From: Streptomyces populi | Lineage (GTDB): Bacteria; Actinomycetota; Actinomycetes; Streptomycetales; Streptomycetaceae | Assembly: GCF_002911015.1 (NCBI RefSeq) | Contig: NZ_KZ626847.1 | Location: 62,001 to 126,000 of the forward strand | DNA: 64,000 bases | Direction: 5' to 3' | Shown: positions 50,831 through 58,982 of the stretch, piece by piece | Layout: the number at the start of each line of letters is the position of its first letter | How positions within the stretch are numbered: position 1 is the stretch's first letter | Notes under the pieces: generated by a model | Told to the model about the DNA's origin: nothing | What the model saw: the letters and a program-made list of their open reading frames with translations, nothing else | Database searches by the model: none | Made by a program: the position numbers and the translations under genes

Positions 50831-51775
50831 ATGCCCCGCACTGTCACCGTAGGTCTCGACGGCTCGCGCGAGAGCCGGGCCGCCGCCGAATGGGCGGCCC
50901 GCGAGGCGAAGCTGCGTGATCTGCCGCTGAAGCTCGTCCACGTGTGGGAGCCTGTGCCGGAGCCGATGGCGCAGGCCTCGCTCCTGAGCGCCGAGACGCA
51001 GCAGCACCGGAGCGAGCGAAGCGAGATGGGGGTACCCCCGGCCGAAGGCTGGGGGAGGATCCCCCAGGAGGCCGCCGAGGCCGTCCGGCTGCGTCACCTC
51101 GACGTCGAGGTGGTCACGGAACAGCTTTCCGGCCACCCGGGCGACGTGCTCGTCAAGGCGGCGGAGGACGCCGAACTGCTCGTCCTGGGCTCGCGTGGCC
51201 TCGGCGGGCTGGGCGGCTTCATGGTCGGCTCGGTCGGTCTGTCCGTCGTCGCGCACGCCGAGCGTCCCGTGGTGCTGGTCCGGTCACAGGAGCAGGCCGC
51301 CGACGAGCACGAGACGGACCCGACGGGTGTTCCGTCCGCCGGGACACCCTTCCGGCCGGTCGTGCTCGGGCTCGACGTCCAGCACCCGGACGAGACGCTC
51401 CTCACCTTCGCCTTCGACGCCGCCCGGCGGCGGGAGACCTCGCTGCGGGTCGTCCACGCCTGGTACCCGCCGCCCTACTACGCGTACGGCACCCCCGTGA
51501 ATCCCGCCCTGAACGAAGCCCTGGCGCTGAGCGCCGAGGCGGAACTGGCGAAGGTGCTCAGCCCCTGGCGGACCCGGTTCCCGGACGTGGAGGTCGTCGA
51601 GGTCACCCGGTACGGCAGCCCCGCGTTCCACCTGGTGAAAGCCTCCCGCGAGGCCTGCCTGGCCGTCGTGGGCCGGCGCGCCCGCCGCCTCCCCGTCGGC
51701 GCCCACATCGGCCACACCACGCACTCCGTCCTGCACCACGCCACCGCCCCCGTCGCCGTCGTCCCCCACGACTGA
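50831..51775 (+). CDS. Universal stress protein, tandem UspA domains
   Basis: A 314-residue protein with two Usp domains (about 5-150 and 175-312). Each has the ATP-loop motifs: VTVGLDGSRESRAAAEWAAR and, at the end, LLVLGSRGLGGLGGFMVGSV; the second has VVLGLDVQHPDETLLTFAFD and a weaker VVGRRARRLPVGAHIGHTTH. Residues about 60-81 (RSERSEMGVPPAEGWGR) are encoded by a Streptomyces repeat inserted in frame, so the first domain has an extra loop. The start is ATG 50831 because AGGAG lies nine bases before; ATG 50822 overlaps it. Confidence 0.88.
   Translation: MPRTVTVGLDGSRESRAAAEWAAREAKLRDLPLKLVHVWEPVPEPMAQASLLSAETQQHRSERSEMGVPPAEGWGRIPQEAAEAVRLRHLDVEVVTEQLSGHPGDVLVKAAEDAELLVLGSRGLGGLGGFMVGSVGLSVVAHAERPVVLVRSQEQAADEHETDPTGVPSAGTPFRPVVLGLDVQHPDETLLTFAFDAARRRETSLRVVHAWYPPPYYAYGTPVNPALNEALALSAEAELAKVLSPWRTRFPDVEVVEVTRYGSPAFHLVKASREACLAVVGRRARRLPVGAHIGHTTHSVLHHATAPVAVVPHD
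51010..51070. repeat. Repeat insertion inside the usp gene
   Basis: GGGGGTACCCCC with a nearby GAAGGCTGGGGGAG forms hairpins. The same GGGGGTACCCCC + GAAG..GCTTGGGGGAG arrangement occurs in the MITE-like element at 41253-41285. Here it is in frame within the coding sequence. Confidence 0.75.
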
Positions 51776-51802
51776 CCCCCTTCCCCCGAGGAGAGCAGAC
51801 CC

Positions 51803-52729
51803 ATGAACGCAGCGGTCGTACGAGCGTCCGGCGAGCCTCCGGCCGGTGGGACGAAGAAGACGGAACGGCCCCTGGTCGTCGGCGTGGACGGCTCCGAGCC
51901 CAGCCTGCGCGCCGCCGACTGGGCGGCCGACGAGGCCGTGCTGCGCGGTGTGCCGCTGCGGGTGGTGTACGCCTCCCTCTGGGAGCGCTACGAGGGCACG
52001 GCGCTCGCCGGGGAGCACAAGCCGTCCGAAGAGGTCCGCGCCGACGACATCGTGGCGGTGGCCGCACGCCGGGTCCTGAAGCGTCACCCGGACCTCGAGG
52101 TCTCGGCCGAGATCCTGGCGGAGGAGCCCGAGTACGCCTTGGTGCGGGAGGGACGCGACGCCTCCGCGCTGGTGCTCGGCACCCGGGGCCGCAGCGGTTT
52201 CGTCGAGATGCTGCTGGGCTCCGTCAGCCTCGCGGTGGCCGCGTACGCCGACTGCCCGGTGATCGTGCTGCGCGGCGGCCACGACAACCATGTCGGTGAC
52301 GCCACCGCACACCGCGTGGTCGTGGGGGTCGACGAGAGCGGGAAGGACTCGGCGGCGATGCGTTTCGCCGTGGAGGAGGCGAGGCTGCGCCGGGCGCCCC
52401 TGGACGCCGTACGGGCCTGGCGCTGCCCCGCGCACGAGAGCGTGGACCATCCCCTGCTCGCCGGCGAGCCCGCTCGGCTGCACGAGGAACAGGCCGTCGA
52501 GACGCTGGACGAGGCATTGAAGAACGCGCCGGCCGATGTCGACGTGCACCGCCGCACCGTGGAGGGCCCCGCCCGCCACGTCCTCCTGGGCGCGTCCCGG
52601 GGCGCCGGTCTGCTGGTGGTCGGCGCCCGGCGCCGTCCCGGACGCCTCGGGCTCCAGCTCGGCCGCGTCGCCCACGGAGTCCTGCACCACGCGGCCTGCC
52701 CGGTCGCCGTGGTCCCCGAACCGGCGTGA
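51803..52729 (+). CDS. Universal stress protein, tandem UspA domains
   Basis: A 308-residue two-domain Usp. The first domain has LVVGVDGSEPSLRAADWAAD and SALVLGTRGRSGFVEMLLGS, the full G-x2-G-x9-GS ATP-binding pattern. The second has VVVGVDESGKDSAAMRFAVE and LLVVGARRRPGRLGLQLGRV. The N-terminal 24 residues are a flexible extension. It follows the first Usp gene by 27 bases with GAGGAG before ATG 51803, so the two are co-transcribed. Usp genes of this kind are hallmarks of the dormancy regulon in mycobacteria and Streptomyces. Confidence 0.9.
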   Translation: MNAAVVRASGEPPAGGTKKTERPLVVGVDGSEPSLRAADWAADEAVLRGVPLRVVYASLWERYEGTALAGEHKPSEEVRADDIVAVAARRVLKRHPDLEVSAEILAEEPEYALVREGRDASALVLGTRGRSGFVEMLLGSVSLAVAAYADCPVIVLRGGHDNHVGDATAHRVVVGVDESGKDSAAMRFAVEEARLRRAPLDAVRAWRCPAHESVDHPLLAGEPARLHEEQAVETLDEALKNAPADVDVHRRTVEGPARHVLLGASRGAGLLVVGARRRPGRLGLQLGRVAHGVLHHAACPVAVVPEPA

Positions 52730-52785
52730 GGCGGCGCGACCCCGCACCGCGGCCGCCCGGGCGGGGCCGGTCGGCGGCGGTGGCA

Positions 52786-52799
52786 GGGCCGACCGGCCC
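52786..52799. promoter_or_regulatory. Candidate dormancy-regulator site 2
   Basis: GGGCCGACCGGCCC, a second copy of the GGGCCG-NN-CGGCCC palindrome, lies about 80 bases before the GNAT/acyl-CoA synthetase gene. Confidence 0.5.
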
Positions 52800-52881
52800 C
52801 GGAGCGGCCCCGTACAGCCCATGGGTCCCGTCCCCGCTCCGCCGGACGATCGAAGTACCGAGTGATGGGAGGAGATCCGCG

Positions 52882-55587
52882 ATGACGGACGACCTGCTCG
52901 AACGGCACCCCGTCCACGCCCTGCTCGCCGACGGCACCACCGCGCGCATCCGGCCGGCGCTCCCGGGCGACCACGACCGGCTGCGAGGGTTCTACGAGGA
53001 GATGGCGCCGGAGAACCTCCGGCTGAGGTTCTTCTCCGCGAGCGGGCGCTCGGGCACCCAGGCCGCCGACCGGGCCTGCGCCCCCTCCCGCCCGGGTTAC
53101 CGCGCCCTGCTGGCCGAGGCGGGCGGCCGGGTGATCGGCCTCGCCGAGTACGACACCGGCGGGGAGGAGGGCACGGCGGAGGAGAAGAGCGCGGAGATCT
53201 CCATCGCCGTCGCGGACGGCCTCCACCACCGGGGCGTGGGCACCCTGCTCGTCGAGCACCTCGTCTCGTCCGCCCGGTCCGAGGACATCACCGCCTTCAC
53301 CGCCGACGCCCTCGGTGAGAACCACGAGGTGCTCCGGCTCTTCGCCGACCTCGGCCTGCGCACCACCCGCCGCTTCGAGGGGCCGGAAGTGCGCTGCACC
53401 ATCCACCTCGACCAGGACAACGCCTACCTGGCCGCGGTCGAGGCCCGCGGCCGCGCCGCCGACGTGGCCAGTCTGCTGCCCCTGCTGCGGCCCTCCACGG
53501 TCGCCGTGGTCGGGGCGGGACGCACACCGGGATCGGTGGGTCGGGCCGTCCTGCACCACCTGCGCACCGGCGGCTTCACCGGTCGCCTCTTCGCCGTCAA
53601 CCCCCGCATCGAGTCGGTGCTCGGGGTGCCGTCCCACCCGTCGGTCGCGGCACTGCCGAAGACACCCGATCTCGTGGTCGTGGCCGTACCGGCCGCCGGG
53701 GTGCCCGCCGTCGCCGAGGAGTGCGGGAAGGCCGGGGTCCGCGCGCTCGTCGTGGTCACCGCCGGCCTCGACCGCACCCAGGCGCGGGCGCTGCTGACCG
53801 CGTGCCGCACCCACGGCATGCGGCTCGTCGGACCCAACTGCCTCGGTGTCTCCAACACCGACCCGGAGCTGAACCTCGACGCGACCTTCGCCGCGGGCCA
53901 CCCGCGTCCCGGCACCGCGGGCATCGCCGTACAGTCCGGCGGCGTCGGCATCGCCCTGCTCGACGGGCTGTCCCGGCTCGGCATCGGGGTGTCGTCCTTC
54001 GCGTCCCTGGGCGACAAGTTCGACGTCAGCGGCAACGACATGCTCCAGTGGTGGGAGGGCGACGGCCGCACCGACCTCGCCCTGCTGCACCTGGAGTCCT
54101 TCGGCAACCCGCGCGCCTTCTCCCGCACCGCCCGGCGGGTGACCCGCCGCATCCCGGTGCTGACCGTCGACGCCGGCCGCACCGACGCGGGCCGCAAGGC
54201 GGCCGCCTCCCACACGGCCGCCGCGGCCACCCGCACGATGACCCGCCAGGCGCTGTTCACCCAGGCAGGCGTCACCGCGACCCGCTCGGTCGGCGAACTC
54301 CTGGAAACCGCGGCCCTGCTCCACTCCCAGCCGTTGCCCGAAGGCCCTCGCGTCGCCGTCGTCACCAACGCGGGCGGAGCCGGGGTGCTCACCGCGGACG
54401 CCTGTGCCGAGGCCGGACTCGTCCTTCCCCCGTTCACTCCCGCGGTGATCGACGACCTTCTCGCCGTCCTGCCGGAAGGCGCCACCGTCGGCAACCCGGT
54501 CGACACCACCGCCGCGGTGGCCGAGGAACAGCTCGCCGAGTGCGTCGACCGCCTCACCCGGTGCTCCGGCGTCGACGCCGTCGTCGTGGCGCTGGTCCCC
54601 ACCGCGGTCGCCGCCGCCACCGGCGACGACCTGGTCAGGGCCCTCACCACGGCTCCCGGGCGCAGGGCCCGCCCGGTGATCGCCGTACGGCTGGAGCAGG
54701 ACCGGTCCGTGGAACTGATGCCCGCCGACGGCGGCACCGTCCCCTCGTACGCCGAACCGCAGTCGGCGGCCCGCGCCCTGGCCCACGCCGCCCGGCGCGC
54801 CGCCTGGCTCGCCCAGCCGGCCGGAACCGTCCCCGGACTGGACGGCATCGAGTCCGAGCGGGCCCGCACGGTCGTCGAGGAGTACCTCGCCTTCAACCCC
54901 GACGGCGGCTGGCTCGACCCGCGCACGTGCGCCGAACTCCTCGCCTGCTACGGCGTTCCGCAGATCCCGTGGGCCTGGGCCGAGTGCGAGGACGACGCCG
55001 TGCTCGCCGCCGACCGGCTGCGCGGCTTCGACGGCAGGGTGGTCATGAAGGCCCACTGGCCCGGCCTCCTGCACAAGACCCAGCAGCGCGCGGTCCACCT
55101 CGACCTGCGCGGCGACGCCCAGATCCGGGCCGCGTTCCGCGACCTGGAGACCCGCTTCGCCGGCCTCATGACCGGCGTGGTCCTACAGCCCCTCGCCGAC
55201 CGCGGCACCGAACTCCTCGCCGGCGTCGTCCAGGACGAGGTCTTCGGCCCGCTGGTCCTGTTCGGACTCGGCGGTACGACGACGGACGTGCTCGCCGATC
55301 ACGCGGCCCGCCTCGCCCCGCTGACCGACCGGGACGTGCACGAACTGATCACCTCGCCGCGGTGCGCCCCGTTGCTGCTGGGCGCGAACGGAAGCACCCC
55401 CGTCGACCTCGAACGGCTGGAACAGCTGCTGCTGCGGCTGTCCCGGATGGCGGCGGACCTGCCGCAGCTCGCCGAGGCCGACCTCAATCCCGTCCTGGCG
55501 ACACCGGGCGGGGTCACCGTGCTCGACGCACGGGTGCGGCTGCTCCCGCGCCGCTCCCAGGACCCGTATCTGCGCAGACTGCGCTGA
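52882..55587 (+). CDS. Bifunctional GNAT acetyltransferase / NDP-forming acyl-CoA synthetase
   Basis: A 901-residue fusion. GNAT domain about 15-185 (RIRPALPGDHDRLRGFYEEM, AEISIAVADGLHHRGVGTLL for acetyl-CoA binding). CoA-binding domain about 200-330 (LLRPSTVAVVGAGRTPGSVG). Ligase domains carry the phospho-His in RKAAASHTAAAA (about 440) and NPVDTTA. The C-terminal ATP-grasp-like region is about 680-895 (KAHWPGLLHKTQQRAVHLDL, GVVQDEVFGPLVLFGLGGTT). Pat-type enzymes of this kind acetylate lysines of acyl-CoA synthetases or make acetyl-CoA from acetate. GNAT is at the N-terminus, unlike E. coli PatZ. Good ribosome site GGGAGG. Confidence 0.9.
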   Translation: MTDDLLERHPVHALLADGTTARIRPALPGDHDRLRGFYEEMAPENLRLRFFSASGRSGTQAADRACAPSRPGYRALLAEAGGRVIGLAEYDTGGEEGTAEEKSAEISIAVADGLHHRGVGTLLVEHLVSSARSEDITAFTADALGENHEVLRLFADLGLRTTRRFEGPEVRCTIHLDQDNAYLAAVEARGRAADVASLLPLLRPSTVAVVGAGRTPGSVGRAVLHHLRTGGFTGRLFAVNPRIESVLGVPSHPSVAALPKTPDLVVVAVPAAGVPAVAEECGKAGVRALVVVTAGLDRTQARALLTACRTHGMRLVGPNCLGVSNTDPELNLDATFAAGHPRPGTAGIAVQSGGVGIALLDGLSRLGIGVSSFASLGDKFDVSGNDMLQWWEGDGRTDLALLHLESFGNPRAFSRTARRVTRRIPVLTVDAGRTDAGRKAAASHTAAAATRTMTRQALFTQAGVTATRSVGELLETAALLHSQPLPEGPRVAVVTNAGGAGVLTADACAEAGLVLPPFTPAVIDDLLAVLPEGATVGNPVDTTAAVAEEQLAECVDRLTRCSGVDAVVVALVPTAVAAATGDDLVRALTTAPGRRARPVIAVRLEQDRSVELMPADGGTVPSYAEPQSAARALAHAARRAAWLAQPAGTVPGLDGIESERARTVVEEYLAFNPDGGWLDPRTCAELLACYGVPQIPWAWAECEDDAVLAADRLRGFDGRVVMKAHWPGLLHKTQQRAVHLDLRGDAQIRAAFRDLETRFAGLMTGVVLQPLADRGTELLAGVVQDEVFGPLVLFGLGGTTTDVLADHAARLAPLTDRDVHELITSPRCAPLLLGANGSTPVDLERLEQLLLRLSRMAADLPQLAEADLNPVLATPGGVTVLDARVRLLPRRSQDPYLRRLR

Positions 55588-55599
55588 GGAGGAACGGTC

Positions 55600-56334
55600 A
55601 TGCGACACAACAAGGTCGGATCCGTGATGACCACGGACGTCGTCCGCGCCGAGTACGGCACGCCGTTCAAGGAGGTGGCACGGCTGCTCGCCGACCACCG
55701 CATCAGCGGACTGCCGGTGGTGGACGAGGACGACAAGGTCATCGGTGTCCTGTCGGAGACGGACCTGATGATGCACCGGGCGGTCACGCCGGATCCCCAC
55801 GAGCCGGAACACCACCCGAGGCCGACGGACCTGTTGCCGGGGGCCAGGCGCCAGAGGGCCAGGAGCAAGGCCCGTACCGCCGGTGGACTGATGACGTCAC
55901 CGCCCGTCACGGTGCACGCCGACGACACCATCGTCCAGGCCGCCCGCACCATGGCCCAGAAGCACGTGGAGCGGCTCCCCGTCCTCGACGAGGAGGACCG
56001 GCTCGTCGGGATCGTCTCCCGCCGGGACTTCCTCCAGGTCTTCCTGCGGCCGGACGCGGAGATACGGCGCGACGTGATCGACGAGGTACTGGTGGGCTCG
56101 CTGTGGCTGGCGCCGCGCAGCGTCGAGGTCTCCGTGACGGAGGGGGTCGTCACTCTCACCGGGAGCATGGAACGCAAGAGCGAGACCGAGATCGCCGTGG
56201 CCATGACGCGCAGGATCGACGGTGTGGTCGACGTGGTCGCCCACCTCACCCACCGGCTGGACGACGCGCACCTGCGCCCGGACCACGATCGCACACCGCA
56301 CGGCGTGACCGAGGACTGGCTGCGCCGGTTGTGA
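55600..56334 (+). CDS. CBS-domain plus BON-domain protein
   Basis: A 244-residue protein with a CBS pair (VGSVMTTDVVRAEYGTPFKE ... and LMTSPPVTVHADDTIVQAAR ... LVGIVSRRDFLQVFL) covering about 5-150. A BON domain follows (about 155-225; VIDEVLVGSLWLAPRSVEVS, VTEGVVTLTGSMERKSETEI). CBS domains sense adenine nucleotides and BON binds membranes or lipids. This pairing is common in stress-resting genes of actinobacteria. It follows the acyl-CoA synthetase gene by 12 bases with GAGGAAC near the start. Confidence 0.9.
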   Translation: MRHNKVGSVMTTDVVRAEYGTPFKEVARLLADHRISGLPVVDEDDKVIGVLSETDLMMHRAVTPDPHEPEHHPRPTDLLPGARRQRARSKARTAGGLMTSPPVTVHADDTIVQAARTMAQKHVERLPVLDEEDRLVGIVSRRDFLQVFLRPDAEIRRDVIDEVLVGSLWLAPRSVEVSVTEGVVTLTGSMERKSETEIAVAMTRRIDGVVDVVAHLTHRLDDAHLRPDHDRTPHGVTEDWLRRL

Positions 56335-56350
56335 AAGGAGGCGGACCGCC

Positions 56351-56848
56351 ATGACCGACACCGTGCTGGTCACCTACGGAACCACGAACGGATCCACGGC
56401 GGAGATCGCCGAAGCGGTCGCCGGCACCCTGCGCGAGCAGGGACTGACCGTCCAGGTCCTTCCCGCCGGCTCCGTGACGAGCGTGACGTCCTACGACGGC
56501 GTCGTGGTCGGCGGCGGGCTCTACGCGGGACGCTGGCACAAGGACGCCCGACGGTTCGTGCGCAGGCACCGCGCCCTGCTCGCGGACCGCCCGGTGTGGT
56601 TCTTCAGCAGCGGACCGCTCGACGCCTCCGCCGCCGAGCGGGACATCCCGCCCGTGCGCGGGGTGCAGAGGGCCATGACCCGACTGGACGCCCGCGGACA
56701 CATCACCTTCGGCGGGTGCCTGAAGGAAGGAGCCAGGGGACGGATCGCCAAGATGATCATCAGCTCCGGCAATGGCGGTGACTTCCGGGACTTCGACGCC
56801 GTCGAGGCGTGGGCGAAGGGCGTCGCGGACTCCCTGAACCACAAGTAG
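56351..56848 (+). CDS. Flavodoxin-domain protein
   Basis: A 165-residue flavodoxin_5-type protein. The FMN-phosphate loop VTYGTTNGSTAEIAEAVAGT (about 8-25) and the fold segments YDGVVVGGGLYAGRWHKDAR and VWFFSSGPLDASA are typical of protoporphyrinogen oxidase (HemG)-like flavodoxins. It may carry electrons or oxidise a small substrate. It is likely the last gene of the transcript starting with the acyl-CoA synthetase. AAAGGAGG precedes ATG 56351. Confidence 0.88.
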   Translation: MTDTVLVTYGTTNGSTAEIAEAVAGTLREQGLTVQVLPAGSVTSVTSYDGVVVGGGLYAGRWHKDARRFVRRHRALLADRPVWFFSSGPLDASAAERDIPPVRGVQRAMTRLDARGHITFGGCLKEGARGRIAKMIISSGNGGDFRDFDAVEAWAKGVADSLNHK

Positions 56849-56972
56849 CACAAGCATCTGACCCACAAGCAGGGCAAGCGGGAGGGGGGAAGCCGTCGGA
56901 CTCGTCCACCCGCTCCGCCTCACGGGCCCGGACCGCCTCTGCGGCCCGGGCCCGAATCCGGTCCGCGGCCGG

Positions 56973-57554
56973 TCAGCCGGTCCTGTGCCCCCAGCGCGGT
57001 TCCACCAGCACCCACTCCCGGGCCCACGCCTCGACACGGCGCCGGTCGAGCCGCCGACGGGCGACCGTGCCGGAGCCGAACACCAGGCCGGCGACGGCGG
57101 TCGCGGCCGCGGTGCCCGCGACACCCGACTCGACGGCCGCCCTCGTGGGACTCGGCGGCGCGAAGGTGAGACGGCCGTGGCCGTCCTGCCAGACCGTCAC
57201 CTTCGATCCCGCCCTGCTCCCGGTGCTCACCAGGGCCCGCCCGGTACGGGGCGAGCCGTCGGCCGCCGTCCAGCGCACCGCCGTCATCAGGCGGCCGGAG
57301 CCGGAGCCCGGCCCGGCGGCGACCAGCGGGACGTCGTGCAGGACCACGGCGCGGACCGACTGCCGTTCGGCTCGTTGCCGTGCGAACGCGTCGTCCGCGG
57401 CCCGGGCGGTCACCAGCCCGGCGGCGGTTCCGCCCAGGGTGAAGACCGTCCAGGCGGCCAGGACGATCCAGGCCTCGATGACGTCGTCGCGTCGCCGCAG
57501 CGGGTTGTCGTACCACCGCCACAGCCGCTTCCTCGCGTACGCGTCGAGGGGCAT
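56973..57554 (-). CDS. Rv1733c-like membrane protein
   Basis: A 193-residue protein with two membrane helices: VIEAWIVLAAWTVFTLGGTA (about 25-46) and VAGTAAATAVAGLVFGSGTV (about 148-168). A periplasmic beta-rich loop (about 60-135) contains RAVRWTAADGSPRTGRALV. The layout and the N-terminal LWRWYDNPLRRRDDVIEAWI block match the Rv1733c family. Rv1733c itself belongs to the DosR dormancy regulon of M. tuberculosis. The start is ATG 57554 with AAGGAGGTG, and it is divergent from the zinc dehydrogenase. Confidence 0.87.
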   Translation of the reverse strand: MPLDAYARKRLWRWYDNPLRRRDDVIEAWIVLAAWTVFTLGGTAAGLVTARAADDAFARQRAERQSVRAVVLHDVPLVAAGPGSGSGRLMTAVRWTAADGSPRTGRALVSTGSRAGSKVTVWQDGHGRLTFAPPSPTRAAVESGVAGTAAATAVAGLVFGSGTVARRRLDRRRVEAWAREWVLVEPRWGHRTG

Positions 57555-57687
57555 GGACCGGCACCTCCTTCGTCGTCCTGGTGACACTTCCGACGGTGAC
57601 AGCCGGGGCCCCGCCGCGGCAGAGGCCGACCAGGCGCCGTGGCAGGGCCGCCCGGGTCCGGGGCCGGGGCCGGGCAGCGGACGTCGA

Positions 57688-57701
57688 GGGCCGGACGGCC
57701 C
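57688..57701. promoter_or_regulatory. Candidate dormancy-regulator site 3
   Basis: GGGCCGGACGGCCC, the third copy of GGGCCG-NN-CGGCCC, lies in the divergent region. It is about 80 bases before the zinc dehydrogenase and 134 bases from the Rv1733c-like gene start. It could serve either or both. Confidence 0.5.
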
Positions 57702-57778
57702 ATGCGCAACGCCTCACGACGGAACAAGCTGGACTCGAAGGCTCATCTCGTACCGGACAGGGGAGGGCGAGGGAAATC

Positions 57779-58849
57779 ATGAAGGGCTACGTCTTCCACG
57801 GTCCCGGGCAGTCCGCCTGGGAGGATGTCCCGGACCCGGCGATCAAGGAACCCACCGACGCCGTCGTACGGGTCGATGCCGTCACCATCTGCGGCACGGA
57901 TCTGCACATCCTCAAGGGTGACGTCCCCGAGGTGCGTCCGGGAACGGTCCTCGGCCACGAGGCGGTCGGCGAGATCATGGAGGCCGGCAGCGATGTGCGG
58001 ACCGTGCGTCCCGGCGACCGGGTGCTCGTCTCCTGCATCACCTCCTGCGGCCGCTGCCGCTTCTGCCGGGAGGGCATGTACGGCCAGTGCCGGGGCGGCG
58101 GGGGCTGGATCCTCGGCCACCTGATCGACGGCACCCAGGCCGAGTACGTCCGCGTCCCCCACGCCGACCTCTCCGTGCACGCGCTGCCCGGAGCCGTGGA
58201 GAGCAGGGACGCCGTCCTGCTCGCGGACATCTTCCCGACGTCCTACGAGGTCGGCGTTCTCAACGGGCGCGTACGTCCGGGCGACACGGTCGCCGTCGTC
58301 GGCGCCGGACCCATCGGCCTGGCGGCGGTCGCCACGGCGCAGCTGTTCTCGCCCGAGCGGATCGTCGCCGTCGACCTCGCCGCGTCCCGGCTGGAGGCCG
58401 CCCGGCGGCTGGGCGCCGACGCCGTGGCCGACGCGGGCGAGGACCCGGAACAGCTGATCGCCGACCTCACCGACGGCCTCGGCGCGGACGTGGTCATCGA
58501 GGCGGTCGGGGTGCCGGAGAGCTTCGAACTGTGCACGCGCATGGTGCGGCCCGGCGGTCACGTCGCCAACATCGGCGTCCACGGCAGGCCCGCGACGCTG
58601 CACCTGGAAGACCTGTGGATCAAGAACGTGACCATCACCACCGGGCTGGTGGACACCCGCTCCACCCCCACCCTGCTCCGCATGACCGCCGCAGGCCGGC
58701 TGCCCACCGCGGAGCTGGTCACCCACACCTTCCCGCTGGAGCACATGGAGGAGGCCTACGACGTCTTCTCCCGGGCCGCCGACACCGGCGCCCTCAAGGT
58801 GGTGCTCGGCGCCCCGTCGCACGACGACCTCGCCGTTCCCGCGGCCTGA
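57779..58849 (+). CDS. Zinc-dependent alcohol dehydrogenase
   Basis: A 356-residue zinc MDR enzyme. Catalytic-zinc ligands are Cys38 in TICGTDLH and the His/Glu pair in VLGHEAVGEI (about 60). The structural-zinc Cys set is in SCGRCRFCREGMYGQC. The Rossmann motif is VAVVGAGPIGLAAVATAQLF (about 178-190). The substrate is unknown, but a secondary or short-chain alcohol is likely. The GGGAGGGCGAGGG stretch gives the ribosome site. Its position behind a candidate dormancy-regulator site suggests fermentative use in low oxygen. Confidence 0.92.
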   Translation: MKGYVFHGPGQSAWEDVPDPAIKEPTDAVVRVDAVTICGTDLHILKGDVPEVRPGTVLGHEAVGEIMEAGSDVRTVRPGDRVLVSCITSCGRCRFCREGMYGQCRGGGGWILGHLIDGTQAEYVRVPHADLSVHALPGAVESRDAVLLADIFPTSYEVGVLNGRVRPGDTVAVVGAGPIGLAAVATAQLFSPERIVAVDLAASRLEAARRLGADAVADAGEDPEQLIADLTDGLGADVVIEAVGVPESFELCTRMVRPGGHVANIGVHGRPATLHLEDLWIKNVTITTGLVDTRSTPTLLRMTAAGRLPTAELVTHTFPLEHMEEAYDVFSRAADTGALKVVLGAPSHDDLAVPAA

Positions 58850-58914
58850 CGGACGTGACGAGCCGGAGCGCGCGACGCCGTCCACCCGGGCGCCCCGGGA
58901 CCGTGTGACCTTCT

Positions 58915-58971
58915 CACGGTGAGGACACCGAACGCCCCTCGGTCCGAGGGGCGTTCGGTGTCCTCACCGTG
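58915..58971. terminator. Very long perfect hairpin terminator between convergent genes
   Basis: Arms of 28 bases each (58915-58942 and 58944-58971), starting CACGGTGAGGACACCGAACG, are perfect complements around a single central base. It can terminate both the zinc dehydrogenase and the convergent oleate hydratase transcripts. Confidence 0.85.
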
Positions 58972-58982
58972 CGGGGGATCGT

